Below are positions 1-8,134 of a DNA stretch of 27,336 nt, piece by piece; the stretch's first letter is position 1, and each line of letters starts with the position of its first letter. The position numbers were made by a program, and so were the translations under genes. This DNA comes from an uncultured Hungatella sp. (GTDB taxonomy: Bacteria; Bacillota; Clostridia; Lachnospirales; Lachnospiraceae). The notes beneath the pieces were generated by a model. It saw nothing but the letters and a program-made list of their open reading frames with translations, was not told the DNA's origin and ran no database searches. Where the stretch lies: the NCBI GenBank assembly GCA_910588505.1, contig CAJUPQ010000046.1, positions 1 through 27,336 on the forward strand. Direction: 5' to 3'.

Positions 1-334
1 GATAGGGGCAGTCTGCGCTTTTTTGGCTACCCGGAAGATTATGTTTCACAGTAATATACTGAAAACCATAAAAAGACCATGTTTTCCGAGATTTCTACTT
101 GCATTAATAAAGTTTGAGCATATTAAAAGATCAGGTTTACGGCATTTAGAGACTCTGACAATATACTTTTTGACTGACACTCCAAATATAATAAACAGGA
201 TCTGCTCTGATGAATGTTACGCACAAACCTTGCTGCCGATAAAACAGCTATCTGTCCACTACAAAGTAGAAAACGCAACCCTACCGGAAACACCTGAAGT
301 AAGCAAATCCTGATCAGCGAATTCTGCCTGGCAT
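1..334. other. AT-rich stretch without a recognised gene
   Basis: This stretch is AT-rich compared with the following gene. The only long open frame (23-313, plus, 96 codons from TTG) has no ribosome binding site, no recognisable domain and a composition unlike the neighbouring genes, so I do not call it. The first bases include a T-run (about 19-24) that could be the tail of a terminator cut by the window edge. I see no RNA gene here and no promoter with both elements well placed. Confidence 0.5.
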
Positions 335-410
335 CACGACAACCTCCGCCCTTTGTTCACTAAACTAAACAGCAATATAACAAATTAAACTTCCGGTTTA
401 TCCGGGTTAG
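335..410 (+). repeat. Dispersed repeat, copy A
   Basis: First of three related copies (others at 6102-6153 and 10483-10563). It shares the opening CACGACAACC, a CACTAAAC block, and the 3' block around TTCCGGTTTATCCGG followed by TTAGG. The copy ends at the Shine-Dalgarno of the DUF4132 gene: its terminal TTAGG contributes to the AGGAG at 409-413. No coding frame is conserved among the copies, so it behaves as a non-coding dispersed element or a shared remnant of one. Confidence 0.6.
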
Positions 411-421
411 GAGTGAGAATT

Positions 422-3400
422 ATGGGAGAGTACGATGCCGGCACCAGGCTGGTTATTGACAGGAGACGGAAAGAGGATCGGGAAAGGCGGATCAGGAGGC
501 TTAAGGGGGAGGATCAATATCTGGCCCTGGAGCTGACAGGAAATCCGGGTGTGAGAGGGGCACATATCAGCCAGGCAGCGGCGGGATTTTACGGCTGGAG
601 GCCCGGAGTGGAGGGCGGGATGACGCCCTCCGGGTGGTTTAGAGGCCGCGGACTTACGGAGGCTTTTGTGCCAAAGGAGTACAGGGAGTCTTTCCTTTAC
701 ATGGTGGACAAGCTCAACAGGTTTCCGTTTTCCTGGGGGTGGAACCGGAGGACGGTGCGCACGGCAGATTACGGGCCGTCGGCAAGGCAGGCTTTTTCTC
801 TTTTGACGGCTTATGAGAATCTGGGATTTTGCGGCGTGCCGGTGGAGGATTACATCTTAAGGCGGATGGATGAGGAGACGCTGGACTACATAGGTCACAG
901 CTGGAATTTTAACAATGGGTTTAGCTACATCTACGCGGCGGAGATTGACAGGGGTAATGACAAGGTTATAGATGCCTTAAAGGAGCTTATTTTAAGCGAG
1001 AGCAACACGGCGTACCTGGACAGGATGATGATATTGGGAATTATCCGCAGCGACAATGAAGAACTTCATGGGCTGCTGGGGGATCTTCTTCTGGCGGCCA
1101 GGCTTCAGGAGGGCTTAAGGCAGAGCATCTGCGAGTCCATGGATCAGGGGACCAAGGAGGCGTTTTTAACGCTTTTAAAGGTCATAGAGGACCATGATCT
1201 GATCCGATATTCCTCCGTAAAGAGGGCGGTATCTACCTGGATCGGGATTTTTGACGAGAACTATGTGGACCGGGGCAGCGCAAAGCTTCTGGACCTGATG
1301 GGGAGATGTCTGCGGGACAGAAGTGTCTGCATGGAGCAGTTTACCACCAATGACTCGGTAGCCATAAGCGTGGGCCTGTGGGCCCTGGGGTTTGAGGAGG
1401 CGGACAGGGCGGTGGAGGTGATGAGCCGGCTGGTGGACTGCGGCACCAAGAACCAGAGACTGACCTGCGCCTACTATAACCAGACCTTGTTTGACGATTC
1501 TATCCGGATGCGGACGGCGAAGAAGGCGATCCTGGAGTATGGGGATGACCTGGAGCTTGCGGCGGCTTTCCTGCCCGCTTTTTCCTACCCCCTGGGGGGA
1601 TGGGTACAGGAGATCGTAAAAAAGATGGAGAAGCCGGACAAAACAGAGGGGACAGGGCAGAGGGTGACGGACTATTACCGGGACCGGAAAGAGGCCCTTG
1701 CTCTGTATGAGAGATTTCAGGAGATCTATGGGAAACTTCCTAAAAAGGGGCTGGTGTTTGACCCCTGTATCTTTCCCTGGTACCGGGTGGAGCTTTCAAA
1801 GGCCCAGATCATTGAACAGCTGGGGTTTTTGGCTTTTATCCTGGGGGATGAGGAGAAGATCACCTGGGCGGCGGCTCTTCTGGGGGAGATGTCAGGCCAT
1901 TACGGCAGAGGCGACTATCTGACCCTGCTGCTTGGCCGTCCGGCAAACAGAACTCAGAAGGAGCTTTTGATCGGATATATGGGTCTTTCCCAGGAAAATG
2001 CCTCGTCAAGGGCCATTGCCTTGGTGAAGAAGCTTCCCCTGGAGCGGGAGGATTACCGCATCATGGAGGATATGCTGCGGTTTAAGCGCAGCGAGCTTAG
2101 AAGGGAACTTCTGGGATTCCTTATGGGGCAGGACGACGAGGGCATCGGGGAGTGTCTTAAGAGGCTTTTGGGGGATAAAAGAGAGGAGAAGCGCAGCGCG
2201 GGGCTGGATATCCTTTTGCGGCTGTCAAAGGATAAAAAGAGGGCGGTTTTATATGAGAGGGTGAAGCTTCTGGCTTTGTCGCTTAAGGATCCCACGGACA
2301 AGGAGAAGGTGCTCCTTAAGGAGATTTTGGGGGAGAAAAGGGTTGACGCGGCGGATGATATGGGGTTTGGCCTCTACGATTATAACGGGGCGGAAGCGCT
2401 GCGGACTGTGAAGGTCAGGGGAGACGCCATAGGGCGGTGTGTTGCCCTGCCGGAGAAGGTGATCATCGAGAAGATCAAGAAACTGGATCGGCTGATTCAT
2501 GAGTACAGGGATGTGGAGTATCTGTCCGCCTCCGGGGAGAGGGAGCTGGTGGGCAATTCCTTCTGGCGCTTAAAGGATAAGCCCTCGGAGCCTAAGCTGG
2601 CACATTACCCTCTGGAAAAGGAGTTGAGGGCGTTTTATGAGGAGGAGATCGGGGATTACGGCGTCTTTGTCCAGATGGAAGCCAGGATGCTCCTTGGAAA
2701 CAGTCAGTCCTACGAAAATGGCGGGAGATTTTACAGGGCGGTCATGGGGAAGATGCCCTTTAAGCCGGAGCCGCTGACTGTGGAGTACCCAAAACAGCTT
2801 AATGAAATACGGGGCATTTACCGGATGGAGTTTATGGACCGGAAGCTTCTTCTGGAGGCGGGCATTGAGACTGTGGTGGCGCTGACGCCTCTGCTGAACC
2901 GGAAAAATATGATGATATCCTACCAGTATAAGGACTGGAGGGGCAATATGGCTGACACCGAGACGTGCATTGTCAGTCTGCGGTTTTTCGACCGGTTTTT
3001 TGAGGGGCTTCGGTATTGGGACACGGACGAGGAGTTTGAGCGGGCGTTTTTTGGGGCCTGGGGGCTGGAGCTTAAGTGCCGGGAGGACCGGGAGCGGGCC
3101 CAGTTTACCTCGGGAGGCAGAAATCCCATGTACCAGTGGGGAGCTTCCAACATGACCGCCATGGTTCCCTACTGGTTTTTGAAGGCGTACCATATGGGGC
3201 TTGTGGAGAGGGATGTGCTGTACAAGGGAGTGCTGAACTATTTTCACAGAGGCTCTGTTTTGCAGGCTATCTGCCAGATGGTCAAGGGGGAGTACAAAAG
3301 GCTGGGGAACCGGCAGAGCTGGAACCAGTTTTTTGGCAATGAAATGGCCGGGCAGATCCTGGCCCGGGGGGAGGAGTTGATCGGGCCGGACACCTGGTGC

Positions 3401-5659
3401 GGCAAATTGGTCCAGGAGTTGTATGACGCCATCATACCGATGCTTGTGGATATCGAGCTGCGGCGGGGCGAGGGGGAGACCCGGGTTACCTGGGATATGG
3501 CCGAAGTCTCCTATATCCGGGGGATTCCCTGGCTGATCCGCATCCTCATGGCCCTGGGAAAAGATCCTTTAAGCCGGGATGCTTATTACCACTGGTCTTA
3601 CAATGTGGACCACTCCAGAAGGGGAGTGCTAAGCAGGCTTTTGAAGGTCTGTTATCCGGCTGACGGGGATGACGGGAAAATGCTGGGACAGGCTTTGAGG
3701 GGGACAGACATTAAGGCGGAACGGCTGGTGGAGGTGGCTATGTACGCGCCCCAGTGGATCGACGCGATCCAGGAGTATCTGGGCTGGGCCGGGCTTAAGA
3801 GCGGGTGCTATTATTTTATGGCGCACATGAACGAGCGGTTTGACGACCAGAAAAAGGCGGTCATTACCAGGTACACGCCTCTGTCTGAGGAGGAGCTGCA
3901 GGACGGAGCCTTTGACATTGACTGGTTTCGGGAGTGCTACGGGCTTTTGGGGGAGAAAAATTTTGCCAGCCTCTACAAAGCGGCCAAATATATTTCCGAC
4001 GGGCAGAAGCACTCCAGAGCCAGAAAGTACGCGGATGCCGCCACGGGCAAGGTGAGTCTGGAGACCCTTGGGGCGGAGATTAAGGCCAAGCGGAACAAGG
4101 ACCTGCTTATGAGCTACGGGCTGGTTCCTTTTGGCCCCAGGAAAGAGTCGGACATGCTGGACCGATATCAGTTTATCCAGAATTTTGCCAAGGAGGCAAA
4201 ACAGTTTGGAGCACAGCGCCGGGCCAGCGAGATCAAGGCGGCCCAGATTGCCCTGGTGAACCTAAGCGTCCACGGTGGATTTTCCGACGTGACCAGACTG
4301 ACTCTTCGGATGGAGAGCCGTCTGGCCTGGGAATCAGCCGCCTATATGCAGTGGCAGCGGGTAAGTGATGTGGAAGTCTGCCTTCAGATAAGCGGGGAGG
4401 GCAAAAGCGAGATCCTGTGCAGAAAGAACAAAAAGGCGCTGAAATCAGTTCCGTCGCGGCTGGGCAAGGACCCTTACGTGGTGGAACTGAAAGACTGCCA
4501 CAAGAAACTAAAGGATCAGTATGTCCGGGCAAAGAGGCTGATGGAGGAGTCCATGGAGACCGGCGCCTGGTTTACGGCCGCGGAGACGGCTGGCCTGATG
4601 GAGAACCCGGTGGTGGCGGCCCTGCTGCGGCCGCTGGTGTTTGTGAGCGGGGAGTTTATGGGATTTGTGGACGTGGCGCGCGGGGGTGAAGAGTCTGTGA
4701 GCGAAGCGGCTGGAGGAGCAGGTGAGACGCCTTCGGCCGGAGCGTCCAGAGGAGCGGATGAGACGTCTCAGGGTGAGGCAGCAGGGAAAGATGGGGAGGG
4801 GTACACCGTAACTCTGACTTCCTGGGATAACACGGTCCGGGCGCTTACTGGGGACGAGAAGCTTCGCATTGCCCATCCTCTTGACATGTACCGGGCCGGG
4901 GTATGGCACCAGTATCAGCAGTACCTTTTTGAGCATCAGATCCGTCAGCCGTTTAAGCAGGTGTTCCGGGAGCTGTATGTGAAGCTTCAGGAGGAGCTGG
5001 GGCAGAGGTATTCCAGGATGTTCGCGGGCAATCAGATCCAGCCGCAAAAGACCGTTGGGTGTCTGAAGGGCAGGCGGTGGGCCGCGGACTATGAGGAGGG
5101 GCTTCAGAAAGTCTACTATAAGGAAAATATCGTGGCCAGGATCTGCGCTCTGGCAGACTGGTTCTCGCCAAGCGACGCGGAAGAGCCTACGCTGGAGTGG
5201 GTGGAATTTTCCGACAGGAGGACCTATGAGGCGCTGACCATAGAGAAGGTGCCGGATTTGATCTACAGCGAGGTTATGCGGGATGTGGATCTGGCGGTCA
5301 GCGTGGCTCACTGCGGCGGCGTGGACCCGGAGACCAGCCATTCCACCATCGAGATGCGGAGGGCTATCGTGGAGTTTAATCTGCCTCTGTTCGGCCTTAA
5401 GAACGTGACGCTGACTGACAGCCACGCGGTGATACAGGGGAGCCGGGCAAGCTACACGGTCCATTTAGGAAGCGGCGTGGTACACCAGAAGGGCGGGGCG
5501 ATGCTGCACATCCTTCCGGTCCACAGTCAGAGGAGGGGAAAGCTGTTTCTGCCCTTTGTGGATGAGGACCCAAAGACGGCGGAGATCATGTCAAAGATCG
5601 TGCTGCTGGCAGAGGACAAAAAGCTGAAGGATCCCTCGATCCTGGCGCAGATCATGTGA
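422..5659 (+). CDS. Giant DUF4132-family protein (MolR/YehI-like C-terminus)
   Basis: A 1745-residue, apparently cytosolic protein with no signal peptide or membrane segment. ATG at 422 is chosen because AGGAG (409-413) sits 8 bases upstream; the in-frame GTG at 413 overlaps that site. The N-terminal and central parts are helical and charged, HEAT-like in texture. The C-terminal part carries the DUF4132 signature: the block around FAKEAKQFGAQRRASE, and near the end RDVDLAVSVAHCGG followed by the ETSHSTIEMRRAIVEF block. E. coli members are YehI and MolR, whose role is poorly defined. Residues about 1420-1460 are a low-complexity Gly/Ala/Glu/Ser linker inside the conserved part. It seems monocistronic: an intergenic repeat lies before it and a terminator after it. 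The family call is firm; the biochemical function is unknown. Confidence 0.85.
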   Translation: MGEYDAGTRLVIDRRRKEDRERRIRRLKGEDQYLALELTGNPGVRGAHISQAAAGFYGWRPGVEGGMTPSGWFRGRGLTEAFVPKEYRESFLYMVDKLNRFPFSWGWNRRTVRTADYGPSARQAFSLLTAYENLGFCGVPVEDYILRRMDEETLDYIGHSWNFNNGFSYIYAAEIDRGNDKVIDALKELILSESNTAYLDRMMILGIIRSDNEELHGLLGDLLLAARLQEGLRQSICESMDQGTKEAFLTLLKVIEDHDLIRYSSVKRAVSTWIGIFDENYVDRGSAKLLDLMGRCLRDRSVCMEQFTTNDSVAISVGLWALGFEEADRAVEVMSRLVDCGTKNQRLTCAYYNQTLFDDSIRMRTAKKAILEYGDDLELAAAFLPAFSYPLGGWVQEIVKKMEKPDKTEGTGQRVTDYYRDRKEALALYERFQEIYGKLPKKGLVFDPCIFPWYRVELSKAQIIEQLGFLAFILGDEEKITWAAALLGEMSGHYGRGDYLTLLLGRPANRTQKELLIGYMGLSQENASSRAIALVKKLPLEREDYRIMEDMLRFKRSELRRELLGFLMGQDDEGIGECLKRLLGDKREEKRSAGLDILLRLSKDKKRAVLYERVKLLALSLKDPTDKEKVLLKEILGEKRVDAADDMGFGLYDYNGAEALRTVKVRGDAIGRCVALPEKVIIEKIKKLDRLIHEYRDVEYLSASGERELVGNSFWRLKDKPSEPKLAHYPLEKELRAFYEEEIGDYGVFVQMEARMLLGNSQSYENGGRFYRAVMGKMPFKPEPLTVEYPKQLNEIRGIYRMEFMDRKLLLEAGIETVVALTPLLNRKNMMISYQYKDWRGNMADTETCIVSLRFFDRFFEGLRYWDTDEEFERAFFGAWGLELKCREDRERAQFTSGGRNPMYQWGASNMTAMVPYWFLKAYHMGLVERDVLYKGVLNYFHRGSVLQAICQMVKGEYKRLGNRQSWNQFFGNEMAGQILARGEELIGPDTWCGKLVQELYDAIIPMLVDIELRRGEGETRVTWDMAEVSYIRGIPWLIRILMALGKDPLSRDAYYHWSYNVDHSRRGVLSRLLKVCYPADGDDGKMLGQALRGTDIKAERLVEVAMYAPQWIDAIQEYLGWAGLKSGCYYFMAHMNERFDDQKKAVITRYTPLSEEELQDGAFDIDWFRECYGLLGEKNFASLYKAAKYISDGQKHSRARKYADAATGKVSLETLGAEIKAKRNKDLLMSYGLVPFGPRKESDMLDRYQFIQNFAKEAKQFGAQRRASEIKAAQIALVNLSVHGGFSDVTRLTLRMESRLAWESAAYMQWQRVSDVEVCLQISGEGKSEILCRKNKKALKSVPSRLGKDPYVVELKDCHKKLKDQYVRAKRLMEESMETGAWFTAAETAGLMENPVVAALLRPLVFVSGEFMGFVDVARGGEESVSEAAGGAGETPSAGASRGADETSQGEAAGKDGEGYTVTLTSWDNTVRALTGDEKLRIAHPLDMYRAGVWHQYQQYLFEHQIRQPFKQVFRELYVKLQEELGQRYSRMFAGNQIQPQKTVGCLKGRRWAADYEEGLQKVYYKENIVARICALADWFSPSDAEEPTLEWVEFSDRRTYEALTIEKVPDLIYSEVMRDVDLAVSVAHCGGVDPETSHSTIEMRRAIVEFNLPLFGLKNVTLTDSHAVIQGSRASYTVHLGSGVVHQKGGAMLHILPVHSQRRGKLFLPFVDEDPKTAEIMSKIVLLAEDKKLKDPSILAQIM

Positions 5660-5695
5660 GAGAATGTTTGAAAAATTGTGGTTTCAAAGCGATGA

Positions 5696-5732
5696 AAAGT
5701 ACTTCGGGCGTCAATGCTCGAAGTATTTTTTT
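5696..5732 (+). terminator. Intrinsic terminator after the DUF4132 gene
   Basis: The stem pairs TACTTCGGGC with GCTCGAAGTA around a short loop and is followed by seven T residues. It starts 37 bases after the stop codon and separates the big gene from the decayed region downstream. Confidence 0.8.
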
Positions 5733-5925
5733 GACAGAAGGGATGTGTGTTTAGAAATTAAAGAACGATTTGTTGCGGAAAATGGCAAAATTATTAAATT
5801 AGTGTATTATTGAGTGAGCAAAGGAGGCGATGGGTGTCATGGACCAGCAAATACGAGCGACAAGGAGATTATTTAATCCGTGCTTGACTGTAGAATGTTA
5901 GCAGGTATGGTCGCTGAAAAACTGA

Positions 5926-6105
5926 GTGTTAAGCACAATTGCTATATCGAGTTGTTCACAGCCCATTGGTCAGGCGTTATACGGCATACTCCTTGAAAAA
6001 TTGTATGCTATGCCGTGGACAGTTATGGTAGGAGGTGCCATCGTGGCATTTTGTATTTCAATGTTTTCAAAAGGTATATTCTATCGTTTGGAAAAGGAAG
6101 ATAAA
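5926..6105 (+). pseudogene. C-terminal remnant of an MFS transporter
   Basis: The translated segment resembles the last two or three membrane helices of major facilitator drug-efflux-type permeases: the block SSCSQPIGQALYGILLEKLY, then AMPWTVMVGGAIVAFCISMF and a short cytosolic tail. Everything upstream of this is missing; the in-frame codon before it is a stop and no start or ribosome binding site is plausible. The frame then runs into a dispersed repeat (copy B). The preceding 5733-5925 holds an AAAGGAGG box near 5820 followed by a short dead-end frame, perhaps the remnant of the same locus. I read this as a deletion-truncated gene. Family assignment rests on remembered similarity and would need a profile search. 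Confidence 0.6.
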
Positions 6106-6153
6106 CAATACACTAATATGACAAACTTAAAGTTCCGATTTATCAGGATTAGG
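6102..6153 (+). repeat. Dispersed repeat, copy B (partial)
   Basis: Carries the block AAACAATACAC, then AATATGACAAACTTAAAG and TTCCGATTTATC ending GGATTAGG. It matches copy C (10483-10563) at nearly every base over about 50 bases and copy A less closely. The 5' part found in A and C (CACGACAACC to CACTAAAC) is absent; the repeat is joined directly to the transporter remnant. Confidence 0.65.
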
Positions 6154-6198
6154 CGGAGCCGTCCTGTCTGGACAGATCAAAAAAATACGAAATATCCC

Positions 6199-6227
6199 TT
6201 GTGGTCAGAGAAAAATCATATTATACT
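6199..6227 (+). promoter_or_regulatory. SigA-type promoter for rsmD-coaD
   Basis: TTGTGG at 6199-6204, a 17-base spacer, and TATACT at 6222-6227 place a start near 6234, about 20 bases before rsmD. It follows the dispersed repeat and transporter remnant, so the housekeeping genes do not depend on read-through from upstream. Spacing and both hexamers fit a vegetative promoter; there is no experimental support. Confidence 0.6.
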
Positions 6228-6255
6228 GGTAGACATAAGAGTACAGAGGTGAACC

Positions 6256-6822
6256 ATGAGAGTAATAGCAGGAAGCGCAAGAAGGATCCAACTAAAGACG
6301 ATTGAGGGTCTTGACACCCGGCCTACCACGGACCGGATTAAGGAGACTCTGTTTAATATAGTTCAGGACCGTCTGGTCCGGAGCCGTTTTTTGGACTGCT
6401 TCGCAGGCAGCGGGGCCATTGGCATCGAGGCGTTGAGCAGAGGAGCGTCCCAGGCCGTTTTTATTGAGCAGAACCAGAAGGCGGCGGAGTGCATACGGGA
6501 AAACCTTGCAAAGACCCGTCTGGAAGATCGGGGGCTGGTGATGCGGTGCGATGTGCTGGCAGGCATCAAAAGCCTGGAAGGAAAGGGATATTGTTTTGAT
6601 ACCATCTTTATGGACCCGCCATATGACCGGCTGTGGGAGAAAAAGGTATTGGCCTGTCTGGCGGATTCCCCGTTGGTCTTAGGGGAGACTCTCATCATTG
6701 TGGAGGCGTCCGTGGAGACGGATTTTTCATATACGAAAGAGCTGGGGTTTGAGATCATCAGGAGTAAAGAGTATAAGACCAATAAACATGTGTTTTTGCA
6801 GGTCAGGGAAAGGGACGCCTAA
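6256..6822 (+). CDS. rsmD: 16S rRNA (guanine966-N2)-methyltransferase RsmD
   Basis: A 188-residue class I SAM-dependent methyltransferase that modifies G966 of 16S rRNA in the 30S subunit. The N-terminus (MRVIAGSARR, then RPTTDRIKETLFN) is the RsmD signature. The SAM-binding loop is FAGSGAIGIEALSRGA at about residues 48-63, and the catalytic Asp-Pro-Pro-Tyr motif is at residues 120-123. Length matches the family. An AGAGGTGA site precedes the ATG. In Firmicutes rsmD is regularly followed by coaD, as here with a 47-base gap. recG, which often lies upstream, is not present; a transporter remnant occupies that place. Confidence 0.95.
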   Translation: MRVIAGSARRIQLKTIEGLDTRPTTDRIKETLFNIVQDRLVRSRFLDCFAGSGAIGIEALSRGASQAVFIEQNQKAAECIRENLAKTRLEDRGLVMRCDVLAGIKSLEGKGYCFDTIFMDPPYDRLWEKKVLACLADSPLVLGETLIIVEASVETDFSYTKELGFEIIRSKEYKTNKHVFLQVRERDA

Positions 6823-6869
6823 GGCGCGTATCTCTTTGCGCTCTGGCTTTTGGCAGGATGGAGGAAGAT

Positions 6870-7355
6870 ATGGCAGTAGCTATCTATCCGGGCAGTTTTG
6901 ACCCGGTTACCCTGGGACACCAGGATATTATTGAGAGATGTTCCAAGATCATGGACAAGGTTATTGTGGGAGTTTTGAGAAATAATTCCAAGCACCCGTT
7001 GTTTTCCGTGGAGGAACGTGTTACTATGTTATCAGGCGTGATCGGACATCTGCCAAATGTGGAGATACAGTCATTTGACGGGCTTTTGGTGGATTTTGTC
7101 CGGCAGTGCCGCGGCGATGTGATCGTCAGGGGGCTGCGGGCTATTACGGATTTTGAGTATGAGCTGCAGCTGTCCCAGACCAACCGGGTGATCGCGCCTG
7201 AGGTTGATACGATGTTTTTGACCACCAATCTGAAGTATTCTTATTTAAGTTCCAGCATTGTAAAAGAGATCGCCATGTATCATGGGGATATCAGCGCGTT
7301 TCTCCATCCGGATATTGCACGCAGGGTGAGAGAGAAGATGGATGGCATAGATTGA
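6870..7355 (+). CDS. coaD: Phosphopantetheine adenylyltransferase
   Basis: A 161-residue nucleotidyltransferase converting 4'-phosphopantetheine and ATP to dephospho-CoA, the penultimate step of CoA synthesis. Visible motifs are GSFDPVTLGH (residues 8-17, with the T-x-G-H nucleotide-binding site), VRGLRAITDFEYE, and the C-terminal YLSSSIVKEIA, which corresponds to the family's ISSTxVR-type motif with a Ser in place of Thr. Start 6870 is preferred over the in-frame ATG at 6858 because GGAGG lies inside the earlier codons, 5 bases before 6870, and the resulting N-terminus (MAVAIYPGSFDP) has the usual length. It is co-transcribed with rsmD. Confidence 0.96.
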   Translation: MAVAIYPGSFDPVTLGHQDIIERCSKIMDKVIVGVLRNNSKHPLFSVEERVTMLSGVIGHLPNVEIQSFDGLLVDFVRQCRGDVIVRGLRAITDFEYELQLSQTNRVIAPEVDTMFLTTNLKYSYLSSSIVKEIAMYHGDISAFLHPDIARRVREKMDGID

Positions 7356-7455
7356 TATTAAGGTCGCCGGGGGAGAGGGATAGCCTGCGGTCTTCCTTCT
7401 TTTTGTCCCGGCCCCGACAGCTTTTGTGACAGGTAATGAGAAAGGGGTACATATT

Positions 7456-8043
7456 ATGAGCAGGATTGAACAGTTGATTAGTGAGATTGAAGAATATATT
7501 GACACATGCAAGTATCAGGCATTGTCTAACAATACAAAGATTATTGTAAATAAGGAGGAGCTGGAGGAGCTTTTGGTGGAGCTTCGTCTCAGGGTTCCTG
7601 ATGAGATCAAGCAGTACCAGAAGATCATCAGCAACCAGGAAGCTATTTTAAATGAGGCCAGGTATCAGGCGGACAACATGATCCAGGAGGCTACGGCGCA
7701 GACCAATGATCTGGTCAATGAGCATGAGATCATGCAGAGGGCTTACGCGGCGGCTAATCAGGTGGTGGAGGACGCCCGGGCTCAGGCCCAGGCTATCCTG
7801 GACGCGGCTGTCAATGACGCCAACAGCATCCGGCAGGGCGCTATCCAGTACACGGACGATATTCTGCGGGATCTGCAGAATATCATGCTGAGCACCATGG
7901 AGGGAGCTCAGGGGCGGTTTGACGCCTTTATGAGCACGCTCCAGTCCACCTGTGACGTGGTGTCCAACAACCGCAGCCAGCTGGTTCAGGACGTGACACC
8001 CCAGGAGGCGGCCCCAGGGGAAGAGCTGGGGCCGATGGCGTGA
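7456..8043 (+). CDS. Coiled-coil protein, ATP-synthase-B/H-like, of the coaD neighbourhood
   Basis: A 195-residue, acidic, Gln/Ala-rich protein. It starts at ATG 7456 behind AAAGGGG; the in-frame GTG at 7426 has no such site. Residues about 5-50 form a conserved-looking helical head (IEQLISEIEEYIDTCK, NKEELEELLVELRLRVPDEI). From about 50 to 150 it is a long Ala/Gln/Glu coiled coil (for example ARAQAQAILDAAVNDA), which resembles the stalk of F-type ATPase subunit B or V-type subunit H and the coiled coils of DivIVA-like proteins. No membrane segment is seen. Similar proteins occur next to coaD in Lachnospiraceae, as I recall. The role is unknown; a scaffold or division-linked function is only inference. 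Confidence 0.75.
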   Translation: MSRIEQLISEIEEYIDTCKYQALSNNTKIIVNKEELEELLVELRLRVPDEIKQYQKIISNQEAILNEARYQADNMIQEATAQTNDLVNEHEIMQRAYAAANQVVEDARAQAQAILDAAVNDANSIRQGAIQYTDDILRDLQNIMLSTMEGAQGRFDAFMSTLQSTCDVVSNNRSQLVQDVTPQEAAPGEELGPMA

Positions 8044-8134
8044 GGATAAAGGGGTTCATGGGCTTTCTGTTTTTGGGTGAGGCGGATCAGCCGGGGAGAC
8101 AGCCAAAAGGAGCGGATCGAAACAGGCTGCCTGA

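Noticed and set aside
23..313. Open frame of 96 codons on the plus strand
   Set aside because: Starts with TTG, has no ribosome binding site, no domain and low-complexity AT-rich codon use; regarded as chance.
335..410. CRISPR array
   Set aside because: The three repeat copies are kilobases apart and not interspersed with regular spacers; no cas gene.
4508..5464. Minus-strand frame of 318 codons inside the DUF4132 gene
   Set aside because: Antisense of a well-conserved domain; His/Pro/Arg-rich and lacks a start site.
7356..7455. Terminator after coaD
   Set aside because: The gap has a GC-rich stretch and T-rich stretch but they do not form a stem followed by T residues; the next gene is more likely co-transcribed.
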